DNA of 64,000 nucleotides from positions 152,576,238-152,640,237 of the forward strand of contig NC_081555.1 of NCBI RefSeq assembly GCF_963082655.1, in the 5' to 3' direction. The notes beneath the pieces are model-generated. The model was not told where the DNA came from. It was given only the letters and a program-made list of their open reading frames with translations, and did not search any database. Shown here in pieces: positions 22,674 through 34,599 of this stretch. The DNA is from Stomoxys calcitrans (lineage: Eukaryota > Arthropoda > Insecta > Diptera > Muscidae). Numbering within the stretch: the first letter of the stretch is position 1; every line of letters starts with the position of its first letter. The position numbers and the translations under genes were made by a program.

Positions 22674-23806
22674 ACAAGTAAAAGTGTGCTAAGTTCGGCC
22701 GGGCCGAATCTTATATACCCTCCACCATGGATCGCATTTGTCGAGTTCTTTTCCCGGCATCTCTTCTTAGGCAAAAAAAAAGTATATAAGAAAAGATTTG
22801 CTCTGCTATTAGAGCGATATTAAGATATGGTCCGGTTTGGAATACAATTAAATTATATGTTGGAGACCTGTGTAAAATGTCAGCCAATTCGAATAAGAAT
22901 TGCGCTCTTTGTGGGTTCAAGAAGTAAAATAGAGAGATCGAATTATATGGGAGCTGTATCGGGCTATAGACCGATTCTAACCATAATAAACACGTATGTT
23001 AATGGTCATGAGAGAATCCGTCGTGCAAAATTTCAGGCAAATCGGATAATAATTGCGCCCTCTAGAAGCTCAAGAAGTCAAGTCCCCAGATCTGTTTACA
23101 TGACAGCTATATCAGGTTATGAACCGATTTGAACCATATTTTTCACAGTTATTGGATATCATAACAAAACACGTCGTGCCAAAATTCATTCAAATTGGAT
23201 AAGAATTGCGCCCTCTAGAGGGTCAAGAAGTCAAGACCCAAGATCGGTTTATACGACAGCTATATCAGGTTATGGACCGATTTGAACCATACTGGGCACA
23301 GTTGCTAGATATCATAACAAAACACGTCGTGAAAAATTTCATTACAATTGGATAAGAATTGCGCACTCTAGAGGCTCAAGAAGTCAAGATCCCAGATTGG
23401 TCTATATGGCAGCTATATCTGGTTATGGACCGATTTGAACCATACTTGGCACAGTTGTTGGATGTCATAACAAAACACATCATGTAAAATTTCATCCCAA
23501 TCACTCTAGAGGCTCAAGAAGTCAAGACCCAAGATCGGTTTATATGGCAGCTATATCATAACATGGACCGATATGGCCCATTTACAATACCAACCGAAAA
23601 TTTCAAGCGGCTAGCTTTACTCCTTCGGAAGTTAGCGTGCTTTCGACAGACAGACGGACGGACGGACGGACGGACAGACGGACGGACATGGCTAGATCGA
23701 CGATCAAGAATATATATACTTTATGGGGTCTCAGACGAATATTTCGAGTAGTTACAATCATATGACGAAATTAGTATACCCCCCATCTTATGGTGGAGGG
23801 TATAAA
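22674..23806 (-). mobile_element. DINE-like family A element, complete, nested
   Basis: Hairpin TTCGGCCGGGCCGAA, TATACCCTCCACCAT, ~5 units, GACGGACGGACGGACGGACA microsatellite, and ATGGTGGAGGGTATA at 23790-23804. The flanking B sequence fits together across it (CCCGTTCAAGAACT...GCAT / AGACGTATC), as at 32850-32900 where no insertion is present. Confidence 0.88.
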
Positions 23807-24032
23807 AAGACGTATCTTTGCCAAATTTCAGCTCAATATCTCAATTTTGGAAGCCTGTAGACTGATTACAACAGACGGACGGTCAGACGGATAGAACTAC
23901 AGACACACGGACATCGTTATATCGTCTTAGAATTTTACAACAATCCGAAATATATATACGTTGTAGGGTCGGAAATTGATTTTTCGATGTGTTGCAAACG
24001 GATTGACTAAATGAATATACCCCCCTATCCCA
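23807..24032 (-). mobile_element. DINE-like family B end, continuation of the outer element
   Basis: GACGTATCTTTGCCAAATTT, then a B microsatellite and TTTTTCGATGTGTTGCAAAC. It breaks off before the final GGTGGTGGGTAT. Confidence 0.8.
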
Positions 24033-24446
24033 ACTAAAATAACCTTGCCAAAAAAAATCCTTCACTTTTGTTTACGCCCGCCATTTATGAAAAAATATTT
24101 TTTAATTTTATAGTCTGTCCGTTGCTATATCAGAACTGCTACTATTTCATATGCCTATCCTTGAACTTGCATGTAGGAAAATAAAAAGTTAGTAGTGGTG
24201 TAGTCATTCATGTCTAATGAATATGTAGCAGCAACGTTTTTAATTTCCATCTTCAAGTAGAACTCAAAGTCCCTGAAGGTTTTTACATCAACTACGACTG
24301 TTATGTACATTGTGGCCTAGTTGGTTCAAGAGCAAGGAATGAAAAACTTGGTGGCAAAAAACGAAAGGAAAATATCATTCTTGTCGAAAATACCATGAAC
24401 TTAAAACGGAATTGGAAGTTAACTTTAAGTAGTCAAATTTTGCCTT
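24033..24446. other. Unassigned AT-rich DNA
   Basis: No repeat end, domain or microsatellite of note. Confidence 0.35.
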
Positions 24447-24935
24447 AAATTAGTTTTGGAAAGGCTAAAGGCGGGCGGAGCCGACTATATAATGCTCTAC
24501 ACCTACCCGACATATACCATAGAATAATTTATTTGGGCGATAAGTGTAATGGGTAGATATACCTAAACTTGAAACGACTTTGGTGAAAATTTACAGACGT
24601 GTTTCGGTTACAGAGCAATACATGCCAAATTTCTTACAGATCATTTTAAAAGTTGTTATTATTACGATGTTATGAGTGAAAAATGGGCGAAATCTCAACT
24701 GATTTTGATGAAATTTCGGACAAAAAATTTATTAAAACTATCCACGCTAAATCTTTTGCAGATCGGTTGAATATTTTAATAACTACGGCCTTATAACCTG
24801 TAAACTGCACGTGTAAAATTTCAACTCAATCGGATAACAACTGCGGCTTTTAGGAGCTCAAGAAGTCAAATCGAGAAATCGGTTTATATGTGAGCTTTAT
24901 AACTACTATATCGGTAGTTGTGGAGAGCAGTACGA
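24447..24935 (-). mobile_element. DINE-like family C fragment with A-like core
   Basis: GGAAAGGCTAAAGGCGGGCG, hairpin region ending GGAGCCGAC, then TGCTCTACACC. The later part reads GAGCTCAAGAAGTCAAATCG, an A-type core. The microsatellite end is absent. Confidence 0.55.
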
Positions 24936-25775
24936 ATCTTATCATGCCAACCACCGAAAGATGGAGGTATATTCATTTTATCATTCCGTTTGGAACAAAT
25001 CGGAATATCCATTTCCGACCCTATAAAGTATACTTATTCTTGATCAGCGTAAAAATCTAAGACGATCTAGCCATGTCCGCCCTTCCGTCTGTCCTTCCGT
25101 CTGTCCTTCCGTCTGTCCTTCCATCTGTCCTTCCGTCTGTCCTTCCGTCTTTCCTTCCGTCTGTCCTTCCGTCTGTCCATCCGTCTATCCTTCCGTCTGT
25201 CCTTCCGTCTGTCCGTCCGTCCATCCGTCTGTCCGTCCGTTTGTCCGTCCGTCTGTCCTTCCGTCTGTCCTTCCGTCTGTCCTTCCGTCTGTCCTTCCGT
25301 CTGTCCTTCCGTCTGTCCTTCCGTCTGTCCTTCCGTCTGTCCTTCCGTCTGTCCTTCCGTCTGTCCTTCCGTCTGTCCTTCCGTCTGTCCTTCCGTCTGT
25401 CCTTCCGTCTGTCCTTCCGTCTGTCCTTCCGTCTGTCCTTCCGTCTGTCCTTCCGTCTGTCCTTCCGTCTGTCCTTCCGTCTGTCCTTCCGTCTGTCCTT
25501 CCGTCTGTCCGTCTGTCCGTCTGTCCTTCCGTCTGTCCGTCCGTCTGTCTGTCCGTCCGTCTGTCCGTCCGTCTGTCCGTCCGTCTGTCCGTCTGGTCCA
25601 TAAAAGCCACATTTATTATCCGATTTTGCTGAAATTTGAGACAGTGAGTAGTGTTAGGCCAGATCGGTCCAGATTTGGATATAGCTGCCATATAGATCGA
25701 TCTTTCGATTTAAATTTTGGACCCATAAAAGACGCATTTATTGTCCGATTTCGCCGATACTGGTATATATGCATA
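24936..25775 (+). mobile_element. DINE-like family B1 with hugely expanded microsatellite
   Basis: A worn 5' end (CCAACCACCGAAAGATGG) and the TTGATCAGCGTAAAAATC block are followed by the 25074-25594 array, then about one core unit. The 3' end is missing. Confidence 0.82.
25074..25594. repeat. (CCTTCCGTCTGT)n microsatellite, ~520 bp
   Basis: A 12 bp unit derived from the CCGTCTGT motif that normally spans only 20-40 bp in DINE copies here. The middle (25255-25505) is essentially perfect. The ~170-residue open frames on both strands are by-products. Confidence 0.97.
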
Positions 25776-25839
25776 GATATATATGCATATATTTATCTCA
25801 TCAAGTCAAGTCTGGTAAAAAAATACATAAAATAGATCT

Positions 25840-27139
25840 TACATCGGAAAATTGGTACATATGACATCTATACCCAAATATAGACCGATGTGAGCCATAT
25901 TGAACACGTATGTCGAAGAGCCAAAGATAGCTAACTGTGCTAAATTTCGGCGAAATCGGCAAAACATTGTGTTTTTATGAACCCAAGAACTTTCATAGGG
26001 ATATCGGTAGCTATATCCAAATAAAGCCCGATTTTCACCATACTCGGCACATATGTTCATGAGCCTAACACATTCCACTAAGAAACAGGGGCAAACTTCT
26101 CACATATCAATGAGTGCAGTCCGATTCCAGTTTAAGCTCAATGATAGGGGGGCCTTCTTTTTCTAGCCGAGTTCGAACGGGGAGCCGCAGTGTGACACCT
26201 CTTTGGAGAGAAGTTTCACATGGCATAGTACCTCACAAATGTTGCCAGCATTTGGAGGGAAAAACACTAACAAAAGACTAACACAGCTCACTGTGCCAAA
26301 TTTCAGCGAAATTGGGCTCAAGAACCTATATCGGGAGATCGGTAATTATGGCTGCAGTTATATCCAAATATAAACTGATCCGGGGCCATATTGAACATGT
26401 ATATCGATGAGCCTAATACTGCTTACTGTGCCAAATTTCAGCGAAATCGGATTATATATGCTGATTTTGATGGGCCCAAGAACTTAAATCAGGAAATCGG
26501 AATATATGGCAGCTATATACAAATATATCCCGATAGTGATTATACTCGGTACGAATATTGAGGGCTCTAATGCAACTCTTTGTGCCAAGTTTCAGCAAAA
26601 TCGGGTAATAAGTGCGCCTTTTATGGCCCTAAGACCTTAAATCGGGAAATCGGTGTATATAACACCTATATCTAAACATAGACCTATCTGAGCCATATGA
26701 ACACGGATGTCAATGGGCCTAACACAACTCACTGTTCCAAATTTCAGCGAAAATGGTTAAAAAATGTGGGTTTAATGGGCCTAAGACCTTAAATCAGCGG
26801 ATCGGTCTATATGGGGGCTATATCAAGATATAGTTCGATATAGACCCTAAATCGGCGGATCGGTCTATATGGGGGCTATATCAAGATATAGTCCGATATA
26901 GCCCATCTTCGAAGTTAACCTGCTTGTGGACAAAAAAAAAATCTGTGCAAAGTTTCAGCTCATTGTCTTTATGTTTTTAACAAACAGGCGGTCAGACGGA
27001 AGGACATGGCTAGATCGCCTTAGATTTTTACTCCGATAAAGAGTATATATACCTTATAGAGTCGCATATGGATTTTTCGATGTATTGCAAACGGAATGGA
27101 AAAGTGAATATACCCCTATCCATCGGTGGTGGGTATAAC
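25840..27139 (-). mobile_element. DINE-like family B element, interrupted by a SINE
   Basis: About six B core units, a short duplicated segment near 26770-26890 (GGCGGATCGGTCTATATGGG occurs twice), a short microsatellite, and end ATCGGTGGTGGGTATAACA. A SINE fragment sits at 26071-26265. No hairpin end. Confidence 0.8.
26071..26265 (-). mobile_element. tRNA-derived SINE, 3' part
   Basis: Shares the SINE body with the 27750-28113 copy (CAGTCCGATTCCAGTTTAAG, GGGGCCTTCTTTTT, CCGCAGTGTGACACC) but lacks the tRNA-like head. It is inserted in a DINE-B unit after GAGCCTAACA. Confidence 0.75.
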
Positions 27140-27599
27140 AAAAGGCCTAAGAATATTCATTAGGTTCTATTGTAGTTGGCATTTATTAAAATTCAAAACA
27201 TCAGCACTTATGAATATGGAAAATCCATTCAATTTTGCTTGTCTTTTGAACGTTTAGTTTCAACGTCACGAAACAAAATCTTAATTCATACCATTTTATG
27301 GCTAGACAAGTAGAAATGGGGGGTAAGAGTAAGTTGTTAATGTAAACACCAGATTAAGTCTAGGGGAAATTCCATTTTTGTTGCATTTTTTTTATCGTAC
27401 GCATACTTTAATTATTAATAGCAAACATTTTTAATTTCCGTAGTAAATTTGTTATTATGCTGTAAATATTTTCATTGCAAGGTCAAATGACACATTTTTA
27501 TTATAATTTTGTGTGACATTAAAGAGGGTAGTAAATGAGTTCAGAAAACGAGTATTCTTAATATGCGGACAAATATTTCATTTGCAGAAAGCAAAAGTT
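27140..27599. other. Unassigned AT-rich DNA
   Basis: No recognisable repeat or coding signal. Confidence 0.35.
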
Positions 27600-27749
27600 G
27601 CTATTAGCTGAATACTTAGATTTAAGAACTCAAATCGGGAGATCTGTTTATGTGGGAACTTCATAAAGTTATAGACCGATTTAGACTATACTTACCTCGG
27701 TTCTTATGTAATATTGGTGTGGCAACATATTTCTGTGGGTGTAGGAAAA

Positions 27750-28113
27750 CCCATGAACTTTCCACTAAGGAACAGGGGCAAACTTCTCACATAACAATGA
27801 GTGCAGTCCGAATCAAGTTTAAGCTCAATGCAAATTTTGCCCATGAACTTTCCTCTAAGGAATGGGGGAAAACTGCTCACATATCAATGACTGCAGTCCG
27901 ATTCAAATAGAAGCTCATTAAAAAGGGGCCTTCTTTTTATAGCCGATTCCGAACGGCATGCCGCAGTGCGATACCTTCCGGAGAGAAGTTTTTACAAGGT
28001 GTACTACCTCACAAATAAACTTAATGCTGTCAGCATTAAGAGGGTATAGGCCCGCTAGGATTCGAACCCATGTCATAGACGGACATGCTAACCTCTGCGC
28101 TACGGTGGCCTCC
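27750..28113 (-). mobile_element. tRNA-derived SINE, near full length, with internal duplication
   Basis: Minus strand: tRNA-like head GGAGGCCACCGTAGCGCAGA with an A-box (TAGCGCAGAGG, 28102-28092) and B-box (GGTTCGAATCC, 28068-28058). A body with CCGCAGTGCG follows, then a tail. About 90 bp of the tail is duplicated (27750-27839 and 27840-27925). A pol III promoter, not a functional tRNA: the rest does not fold as a tRNA. Confidence 0.85.
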
Positions 28114-28215
28114 TTTACCAAAACAATACATGTAAAATTTCCGTCAAATGGGGTAATTGGTGTGCCTTTAATAGCATTAAAACTTAAATCCGGAGAACAG
28201 TAATTTTAGGAGCAA

Positions 28216-28465
28216 TTGGTTGCCCAAAAAGTGAATGCGGATTTTTCATGTAGTCGGCGATGACATGAAAAATCACACACACACAGTCACAGCTTGTGAC
28301 TCTGTAATTGCATTCTTTCTTCTGTCAGTTATCAGCTGTTACTTTTAGCTTGCTTTAGAAAAAAAGTGTAAAAAAAGTATATTTGATTAAAGTTCATTCC
28401 AAGTTTTATTAAAAATGCATTTACTTTCTTTTAAAAAATCCGCAATTACTTTTTGGGCAACCCAA
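28216..28465 (+). mobile_element. Mariner-type MITE, copy 3
   Basis: TIRs TTGGTTGCCCAAAAAGTGAA / TTTTTGGGCAACCCAA; internal sequence as in the other copies but with a short CA expansion near 28275-28285. The flanking TA is worn (AA and CA). Confidence 0.85.
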
Positions 28466-28846
28466 CATTATCAGGCTATAGACCGATTTGAAGCATACTT
28501 GCCATGGTTGTAAGTAACCATAACAGAATACTTTGTGCTGAAATTTCAGCCAATCCGGATAATAATCTTAGTCTCTAAGGCTGAAGAAATCATGTCATAA
28601 AACCATTTTCCGATTTCGAGGGGATAGCCTCAGTGAGGGGTCAGATGGCACTGACTGATACTGAGTGCCCATGATACTCGAAATGACAAGGCGAGGTATG
28701 TGCGCCTTCAAATAACTAATGGCCAGTATCAGCGTCTGTTCCTAGCTTAAGGTAGCAACGTCAGATCTTGAAGCAAGCGGCCGCTGTAACCAGTAACCAG
28801 CCCCCGAAAATTTATAAGGATTACTCTGAGAAACAAACAACTAAAA

Positions 28847-29812
28847 GCTTAGAGCTAAGTTCGGCCGGTTCGAATCTTATATACCCTCCACCATGCATCG
28901 CATTTGTCGAGTTCTTTGAATGACCTTTTCACATAAAAAACACCAGTCATAGAAAAACACCACCTATGTCAAATTTCAACCATATTGGATAACAATTGCG
29001 CCCTCTAGAAGCTCAAGAAGTCTAATACAGAGATTGATTTATATGGTGGCTATATCAGGATATGAACGGATTTAGACCATACTAGACACAGTTGGTGGAA
29101 GTCATAACGAAACACTTCATGCAAAATTTCGGCCAAATCGGATAAGAATCTCGTCAAGACCCAAGATCGGTTTATATGGCAGCTATATCAGGCTATTGTT
29201 GTTGTTGGAAGTCATAACGAAACACATTTTCCAAAATTTCAGCCAAATCGGATAGGAATTGCGCCCTCTAGTGGCTCAAGAAGTCTAATCGGGAGATTGG
29301 TTTATATGGCGCCTATATCAGGATATAGACTCATTAAGACTATACTGCAGCACAGTTATTGAAAGTCATACCAGAACACTTCATGCAAAATTTCATCCAA
29401 ATTGGATAAAAATTGCGCCTTCTTGTGGCTCAAGAAGTCAAGACCCAAGGTCTGTTTATATGGCAGCTATATCAAAACATGGACCGATTTGGCCAATTTA
29501 CAATTCCAACTGACCTACACTAATAGGAAGCATTTGTTCAAAATTTCAAGCGGCTAGTTTTACTCCTTCGAAAGTTAGAGTGTTTTCGACAGACGGACGG
29601 ACAGACGGACGGACAGACGGACGGACAGACGGACGGACAGACGGACGGACAGACGGACGGACAGACGGATGAACAGACGGACGGACATGACCGGATCGAC
29701 TCTAAATGTCATGAGGATCAAGAACATATATACTTTATGGGGTTTTAGACGCATATTTCGAGGTATTACAAACGGAATGACGAAATTAGTATACCCCCCA
29801 TCCTATGGTGGT
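28847..29812 (-). mobile_element. DINE-like family A element inside the RTE relic
   Basis: AACTAAAAGCTTAGAGCTAA, hairpin with mutated arm (TTCGGCCGGTTCGAA), TATACCCTCCACCAT, ~4 units, a ~90 bp (GACGGACGGACA)n tract at 29588-29680, and CCTATGGTGG. The last bases (AGGGTATAAAAA) are missing at the junction with TTGATGACCC. Confidence 0.85.
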
Positions 29813-30418
29813 TGATGACCCACGCAAACGGAAAAAGAACAATGATCTGCGGATGTGCACCTGGAATGACCGAAATCTTTATAGAGAAGGTGTAGTATAA
29901 ACACTGGTGGATATATTGGGGAAGTACAAGGCAGATATTACCGCCTTACAGGAAGTGCAATTTACCGGGCATGGTGTTATAACAACACCAAATGGTAAAG
30001 AACTATGCTATAGCTACCATAAAATGAGGCATGAGTTTGGCTGTGAATTTTTGGTTAGTCGGAGGCTGAAACACTGTCTCCAGCTTTACTCTGGAGGATA
30101 AAGGGCTACCTACAATCCGCATATTGGCCAAATTTTTGAACATCAGCCTTATTTGCGTCCATGCTCCAACGGAAGACAAGGACGAGCAGATCAAGGATAT
30201 TTTCTAAAAGTGGCTACAGAGAGAATATGACCACTGCCCCGCCCACAATATTAAAATCGTATAGGGAGATTTTAGTGCGAAGATGGGGAAGAAAATTGCC
30301 TTTGGTCCAACATTCTAGAATGTTTGCCTCCACAAGATAACGTCCGATAATGGGTTGAGGCTAAAAGATTTCACCACGGCGAAAACATGGTAGTTAGCAG
30401 CACTAAATTTTAACGTAA

Positions 30419-30715
30419 AACCAGTAAAGAAAGGCAAAATCCGGGCGGGGCCGACAACATAATACCCTACACCACTACTTTTAATATATTGAATCTATGT
30501 AGAATTCCAGTTGAACTTTAACTTGGTATACCCATTGAAATGCGGAATACAACCTTGCAAGATTTTCTTACGAAAGGAACTAAATTGTGGCTACTACAGC
30601 CTTAAAGGGTCATATAGTATAAACGATATTTATGGGAGCTATATCTAAATCTGACCAGATTTTTATGAAATTTTGCCCACACATTGGAAGGTCAAATAAA
30701 ATATGCTGGTCTCTG
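30419..30715 (-). mobile_element. DINE-like family C fragment inside the RTE relic
   Basis: CCAGTAAAGAAAGGCAAAAT, hairpin region CCGGGCGGGGCCGAC, TACCCTACACCAC, then a core with GGGAGCTATATCTAAATCTG. The other end is lost. Confidence 0.65.
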
Positions 30716-31489
30716 AAATGCTATAAACACAAAAGATGGCAACGGCATACTCCACTCAACTGACCCAACTGCTTGACTAAAGCACTGCTTAATCCAATGA
30801 TATAACGGGGCATTGGCAATCTATTGCCCACTTCATGAAAAATGTCGTGAAATCCGTACTTTGGTACCATAAGCCTCCCCCAAGAAACACATAGTACGGC
30901 CAAGTGTGTCGAAATTCTACTGAAGCCAAGAATGCGGCATACAGAGCAACCCTGCAATCAGCAGCAAAGCGCCAGATGAAATGAGAGGTACCGGGAGAAA
31001 ATGAGAAACGTCTATCCCCAGAAAGAAATCCAATTCGAGAGCGAACTGAGATGTACAGGAATCAAAATAAAGTCCGGAAATTATATCAAACATCAATTCG
31101 AAGGCTTTGGTACAGGCACAACATCCTGCAGAAACAAAGAAGATAATCTAGTAACTGATCCAAATTGAGTGCTGAGGATATGGAAGAAACATTTTACCCA
31201 GCTGATAGGGTTCGACGTTGGCGGCGAAGAGGACTCCGCAGAGCCAATACCCGATGATGGGGTAGAATATTTATCTTCTAGACTGAATGGGGTCCAAGTA
31301 GCAGTGACCCGACTGAAGAACAACAAGGCAGCAGGAGCCGATGGGTTTCCCGCTGAACTATTTAAGGGCGGAGGAGACATGCTTATAAGGCCTATGCATC
31401 AGCTTGTCTGCGCAATCTGGTTAGAATAGTACATACCCGATGATTGGAACCTTAGCGTACTATGTTCCGTTCACAAGAAAGGAGACAAG

Positions 31490-31532
31490 ACAAGCATTCC
31501 ATTAAGGAACAGGGGGCAAACTACTGCAATAT
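31490..31532 (-). mobile_element. SINE 3' end fragment
   Basis: CATTCCATTAAGGAACAGGG matches the distal end of the SINE at 27750. Only ~40 bp are present. Confidence 0.5.
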
Positions 31533-31533
31533 A

Positions 31534-32980
31534 AACAAGTAAAAAGGCATTAAGTTTGACCGGGCCGAACTTTGGATACCCACTACCTCGGGTATATATG
31601 TAAACCCCCTTTCATCACAATCCGATGAAAATTGGATAACTTATGCACCCAAATTCGGCACGGACATTGAGTGGTCTAATAAATATAAGTCACTGTTGAA
31701 TTTTGTATGGGCTTCAGACCCTTATCGGCATATCGGTCTATATGACAGCCATATCTAAATACAGTCTGATCTTTACCATATTTGGGTCGGATGGCGGGTG
31801 GGAAGCACATCGGGAGACTTTAAACTACCCGCTGTTTCAAATTTCAGCAAAATCGGATAATAAATAGGGCTTTTATGGGCTTCAAACCCTATATCGTGAA
31901 GTCGGTCTACATGATAGCTATATCTAAATATTGTCTGATCTGAACCATATTTGGGTCAGATGTTGGTAGGCCTACTGTTTCAAATTTCAGCAAAATCGGA
32001 AAATAAATAGGGCTTCTATGGGCTTCAGACCCTATATCGGGAGATCGGTCTACATGACAGCTACATCTAAATATAGTCCTATCTGATCCATATTTGGGTC
32101 AGATGTTGGTAGGCCTACAACTACTCACTGTTTCAAATTTCAGCGAAATCGGATAAAAAATAAAGCTTTTATGGGCTTCAGACCCTTTATCGGGAGATCG
32201 GTCTATATGGCAGCTGTATCTAAATATAGTCCAATCTGAACCATATTTGGGTCAGATGTTGGTAGGCCTACAACTACTCACTGTTTTAAATTTCAGCGAA
32301 ATCGGGTAATAAATAGGGCTTTTATGGCCTTCAGACCCTTTATCGGGAGATCGGTCTATATGGCAGCTATGTCTAAATATAGTACGATCTGAACCATATT
32401 TGGGTCAGATGTTGGTAGGCCTACAACTACTCACTGTTTTAAATTTCACAGAAATCGGATTAAAAAATAAAGCTTTAACGGGTTTCAGACCTTTTATCGG
32501 GAGATCGGTCTATATGACAGCTTTATCTAAATATAGTCCGATCTGAACCACACTTAGATCAAATGTTGGGACGCTTAAAATAACGAACTGATTCAAATTT
32601 CAGCGAAATTGGGCAGTAAGTAAATCTTTTATGGGCTTCAGACACCTTATCGGCAGATCGGTCTATATGGTAGCTATGTCCAAATATAGTCTGATCTGAA
32701 CCATATTGAGGTCATATATCGGGAGACCTAAAACTACTCCTTGTTTAAAATTTCAGCAAAATCGGATGAAGAAAAAGTTTTTATGTGCATTAGACCCTTT
32801 ATTGGAAAATCGGTCTATATAGCAGCTATATCCAAATATGGTCCGATTTGGCCCGTTCAAGAACTTAACCAGCGTGCATCAAAAAGACGTATCTGTGCCA
32901 AATTTCAGTTCAATATCTCAATTTTTGAAGTTTGTAGAGTGATTACAACAGACGGACGGACAGGCACACGGACATCGTTA
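31534..32980 (-). mobile_element. DINE-like family B2 element
   Basis: AACAAGTAAAAAGGCATTAA, hairpin region, GATACCCACTACCTCGG, then about eight B2 units (CGGTCTATATGG at 32199, 32352, 32506: 153-154 bp). It ends inside the microsatellite region at GGACATCGTTA where the next DINE begins. Confidence 0.85.
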
Positions 32981-34536
32981 AACAAGTAAAAAGGCGTTAA
33001 GTTCGGTCGGGCCGAACTTTGGATACCCACCACCTCGGGTATATACGTAAACCACTTTTCATCAAAATTCGGTGAAAATTTCATACCTTATACTCATATA
33101 CCTCATACCGATCTGAACTATATACGACACGGATGTCGAAAAGCCGAACATAAGTCACTGTGTCAAATTTAAGTGAAATCGGATTATAAATGCGCCTTTT
33201 ATGGGGCCAAGACTTTAAATCGAGATATCGGTCTACATGGCAGCTATATCCAAATCTGGACCGATTTGGGCCAAGTTGCATAAACATGTCGAAGAGCCTA
33301 ACACTAAGCACTGTCCCAAATTTCGGAGAAATCGGACAATAAATGCCTCTTTTATGGGCCCTAAACCTTAAATCCAGAGATCGGTCTATATGGCAGCTAT
33401 ATTCAAATCTGGACCGATCTGGGCAAAATTGAAGAAGGACGTCGAAGAGCCTAACCAAACTCACTGTCTCAAATTTCAGCGACATCGGACAATAAATGCG
33501 TCTTTTTTGGCCCCAAAACCTAAAACGTAGATATCGGTCTATATGGCAGCTATATCCAAATCTGGACCGATCTATGCGATATTGCAAAAGTATGTCAAGG
33601 GGCTTAACTTAACTCACTGTTCCAAATTTCGGGGACATCGGGCAATAAATGAGCATTTTATGGGCCCAAAACCATAAATCAAGAAATCGGTCTATATGGC
33701 AGCTATATCCAAATTTGAACCGATCTGGACCAAATTGAAGAAATATGTCAAAGGGCCTAACACATCTTACTGTCCGAAATTTCAGCAAAATCGGATAATG
33801 AATGTGGCTATTATGGGCCTTACACCATAAATCGGAGGATCGATCTATATGGCAGCTATATCCAAATCTGAACCGATCTGAGCCAAATTAACGAAGGATG
33901 TCGATGAGCCTTACACAATTCACTGCCCCGAATTTCATCAAAATCGGATAATAAATGTGGCTTTTGTGGGCCTAAGACCTTAAACCGGAGGATCGGTCTA
34001 TATGGCAGCTATATCCAAATCTGAACCGATTTGTACCAAATCAAAGAAACATGTCAAAGGGCCTAAGACAACTCACTGCCCCAAATTTCAGCGAAATCGG
34101 ACCATAAATGTGGCTTTTATGGGCCTTAGACCCTAAATCGGAGGATCGGTCTATATGGCAGCTATATCCAAATCTAGACCGATCTGAGCCAAATTGACAA
34201 AGGATGTCGAAAAGCCTAACACAACTCACTGTCCCAAATTTCAACAAAATCGGATAATAAATGCGGCTTTTAGGGGCCTAAGACCCTAAATCGGCGGATC
34301 GGTTTATATGGGGGCTATATCAAGATATAGTCCGATATTTCAGCCCAATATCTCTATTTTTAAAGACTGTAGCGTGATTTCAACAGACAGACGGACGGAC
34401 ATGGCTAGATCGTCTTAGATTTTTACGCTGATCAGGAATATATATACTTTATAGGGTCGGAAATGGATATTTCGATGTGTTGCAAACGGAATGACAAAAT
34501 GAATATACCACCATCCTTCGGTGGTGGGTATAAAAA
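32981..34536 (-). mobile_element. DINE-like family B1 element, complete
   Basis: AACAAGTAAAAAGGCGTTAA, hairpin TTCGGTCGGGCCGAA, ATACCCACCACC (33023-33034), about eight units of 153 bp, GACAGACGGACGGACATGG microsatellite, GATCAGGAATATATATAC block and GGTGGTGGGTAT (34520-34531) plus AAAAA. Both subterminal repeats are intact. Confidence 0.9.
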
Positions 34537-34599
34537 TCTTTAAATAAGAGCTTTCCGATGCAAGTTTATTCTCGATTATAAGGGACCTCTGAAAATTTT

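Larger units (their letters stand above)
27600..28600 (-). mobile_element. DINE-like family A core fragments carrying a SINE and a MITE
   Basis: A-type core phrases at 27625-27710, 28112-28215 and 28466-28600 (GTTATAGACCGATTT, CAGGCTATAGACCGATTTGA) are split by a SINE and then a MITE. No termini remain. Confidence 0.6.
28625..31490 (+). pseudogene. RTE-like non-LTR retrotransposon relic, split by two DINE elements
   Basis: 28625-28846 is probably its 5' leader (ends GGATTACTCTGAGAAAC). After a DINE, 29813-30418 encodes an endonuclease (APE) start: DLRMCTWNDRNLYREG, VDILGKYKADITALQEVQF. After a second DINE, 30720-31490 gives the linker (SVLWYHKPPPRN, EAKNAAYRATLQSAAKRQM) and the start of the reverse transcriptase (LKNNKAAGADGFPAELFK, IPDDWNLSVLCSVHKKGDK). 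Stops and frameshifts throughout; the catalytic RT core and 3' end are lacking. Such copies are often auto-annotated as 'craniofacial development protein 2'. Confidence 0.85.

Noticed and set aside
25067..25691. Open frames of 168-181 codons on both strands (TDGR/EGQ and PSVL/RLSF repeats)
   Set aside because: They are translations of the 12 bp microsatellite; open on both strands at once, no other sequence content.
28050..28113. A tRNA gene
   Set aside because: A-box and B-box are present, but the sequence does not form the acceptor stem and continues into a shared repeat body; it is a SINE head.
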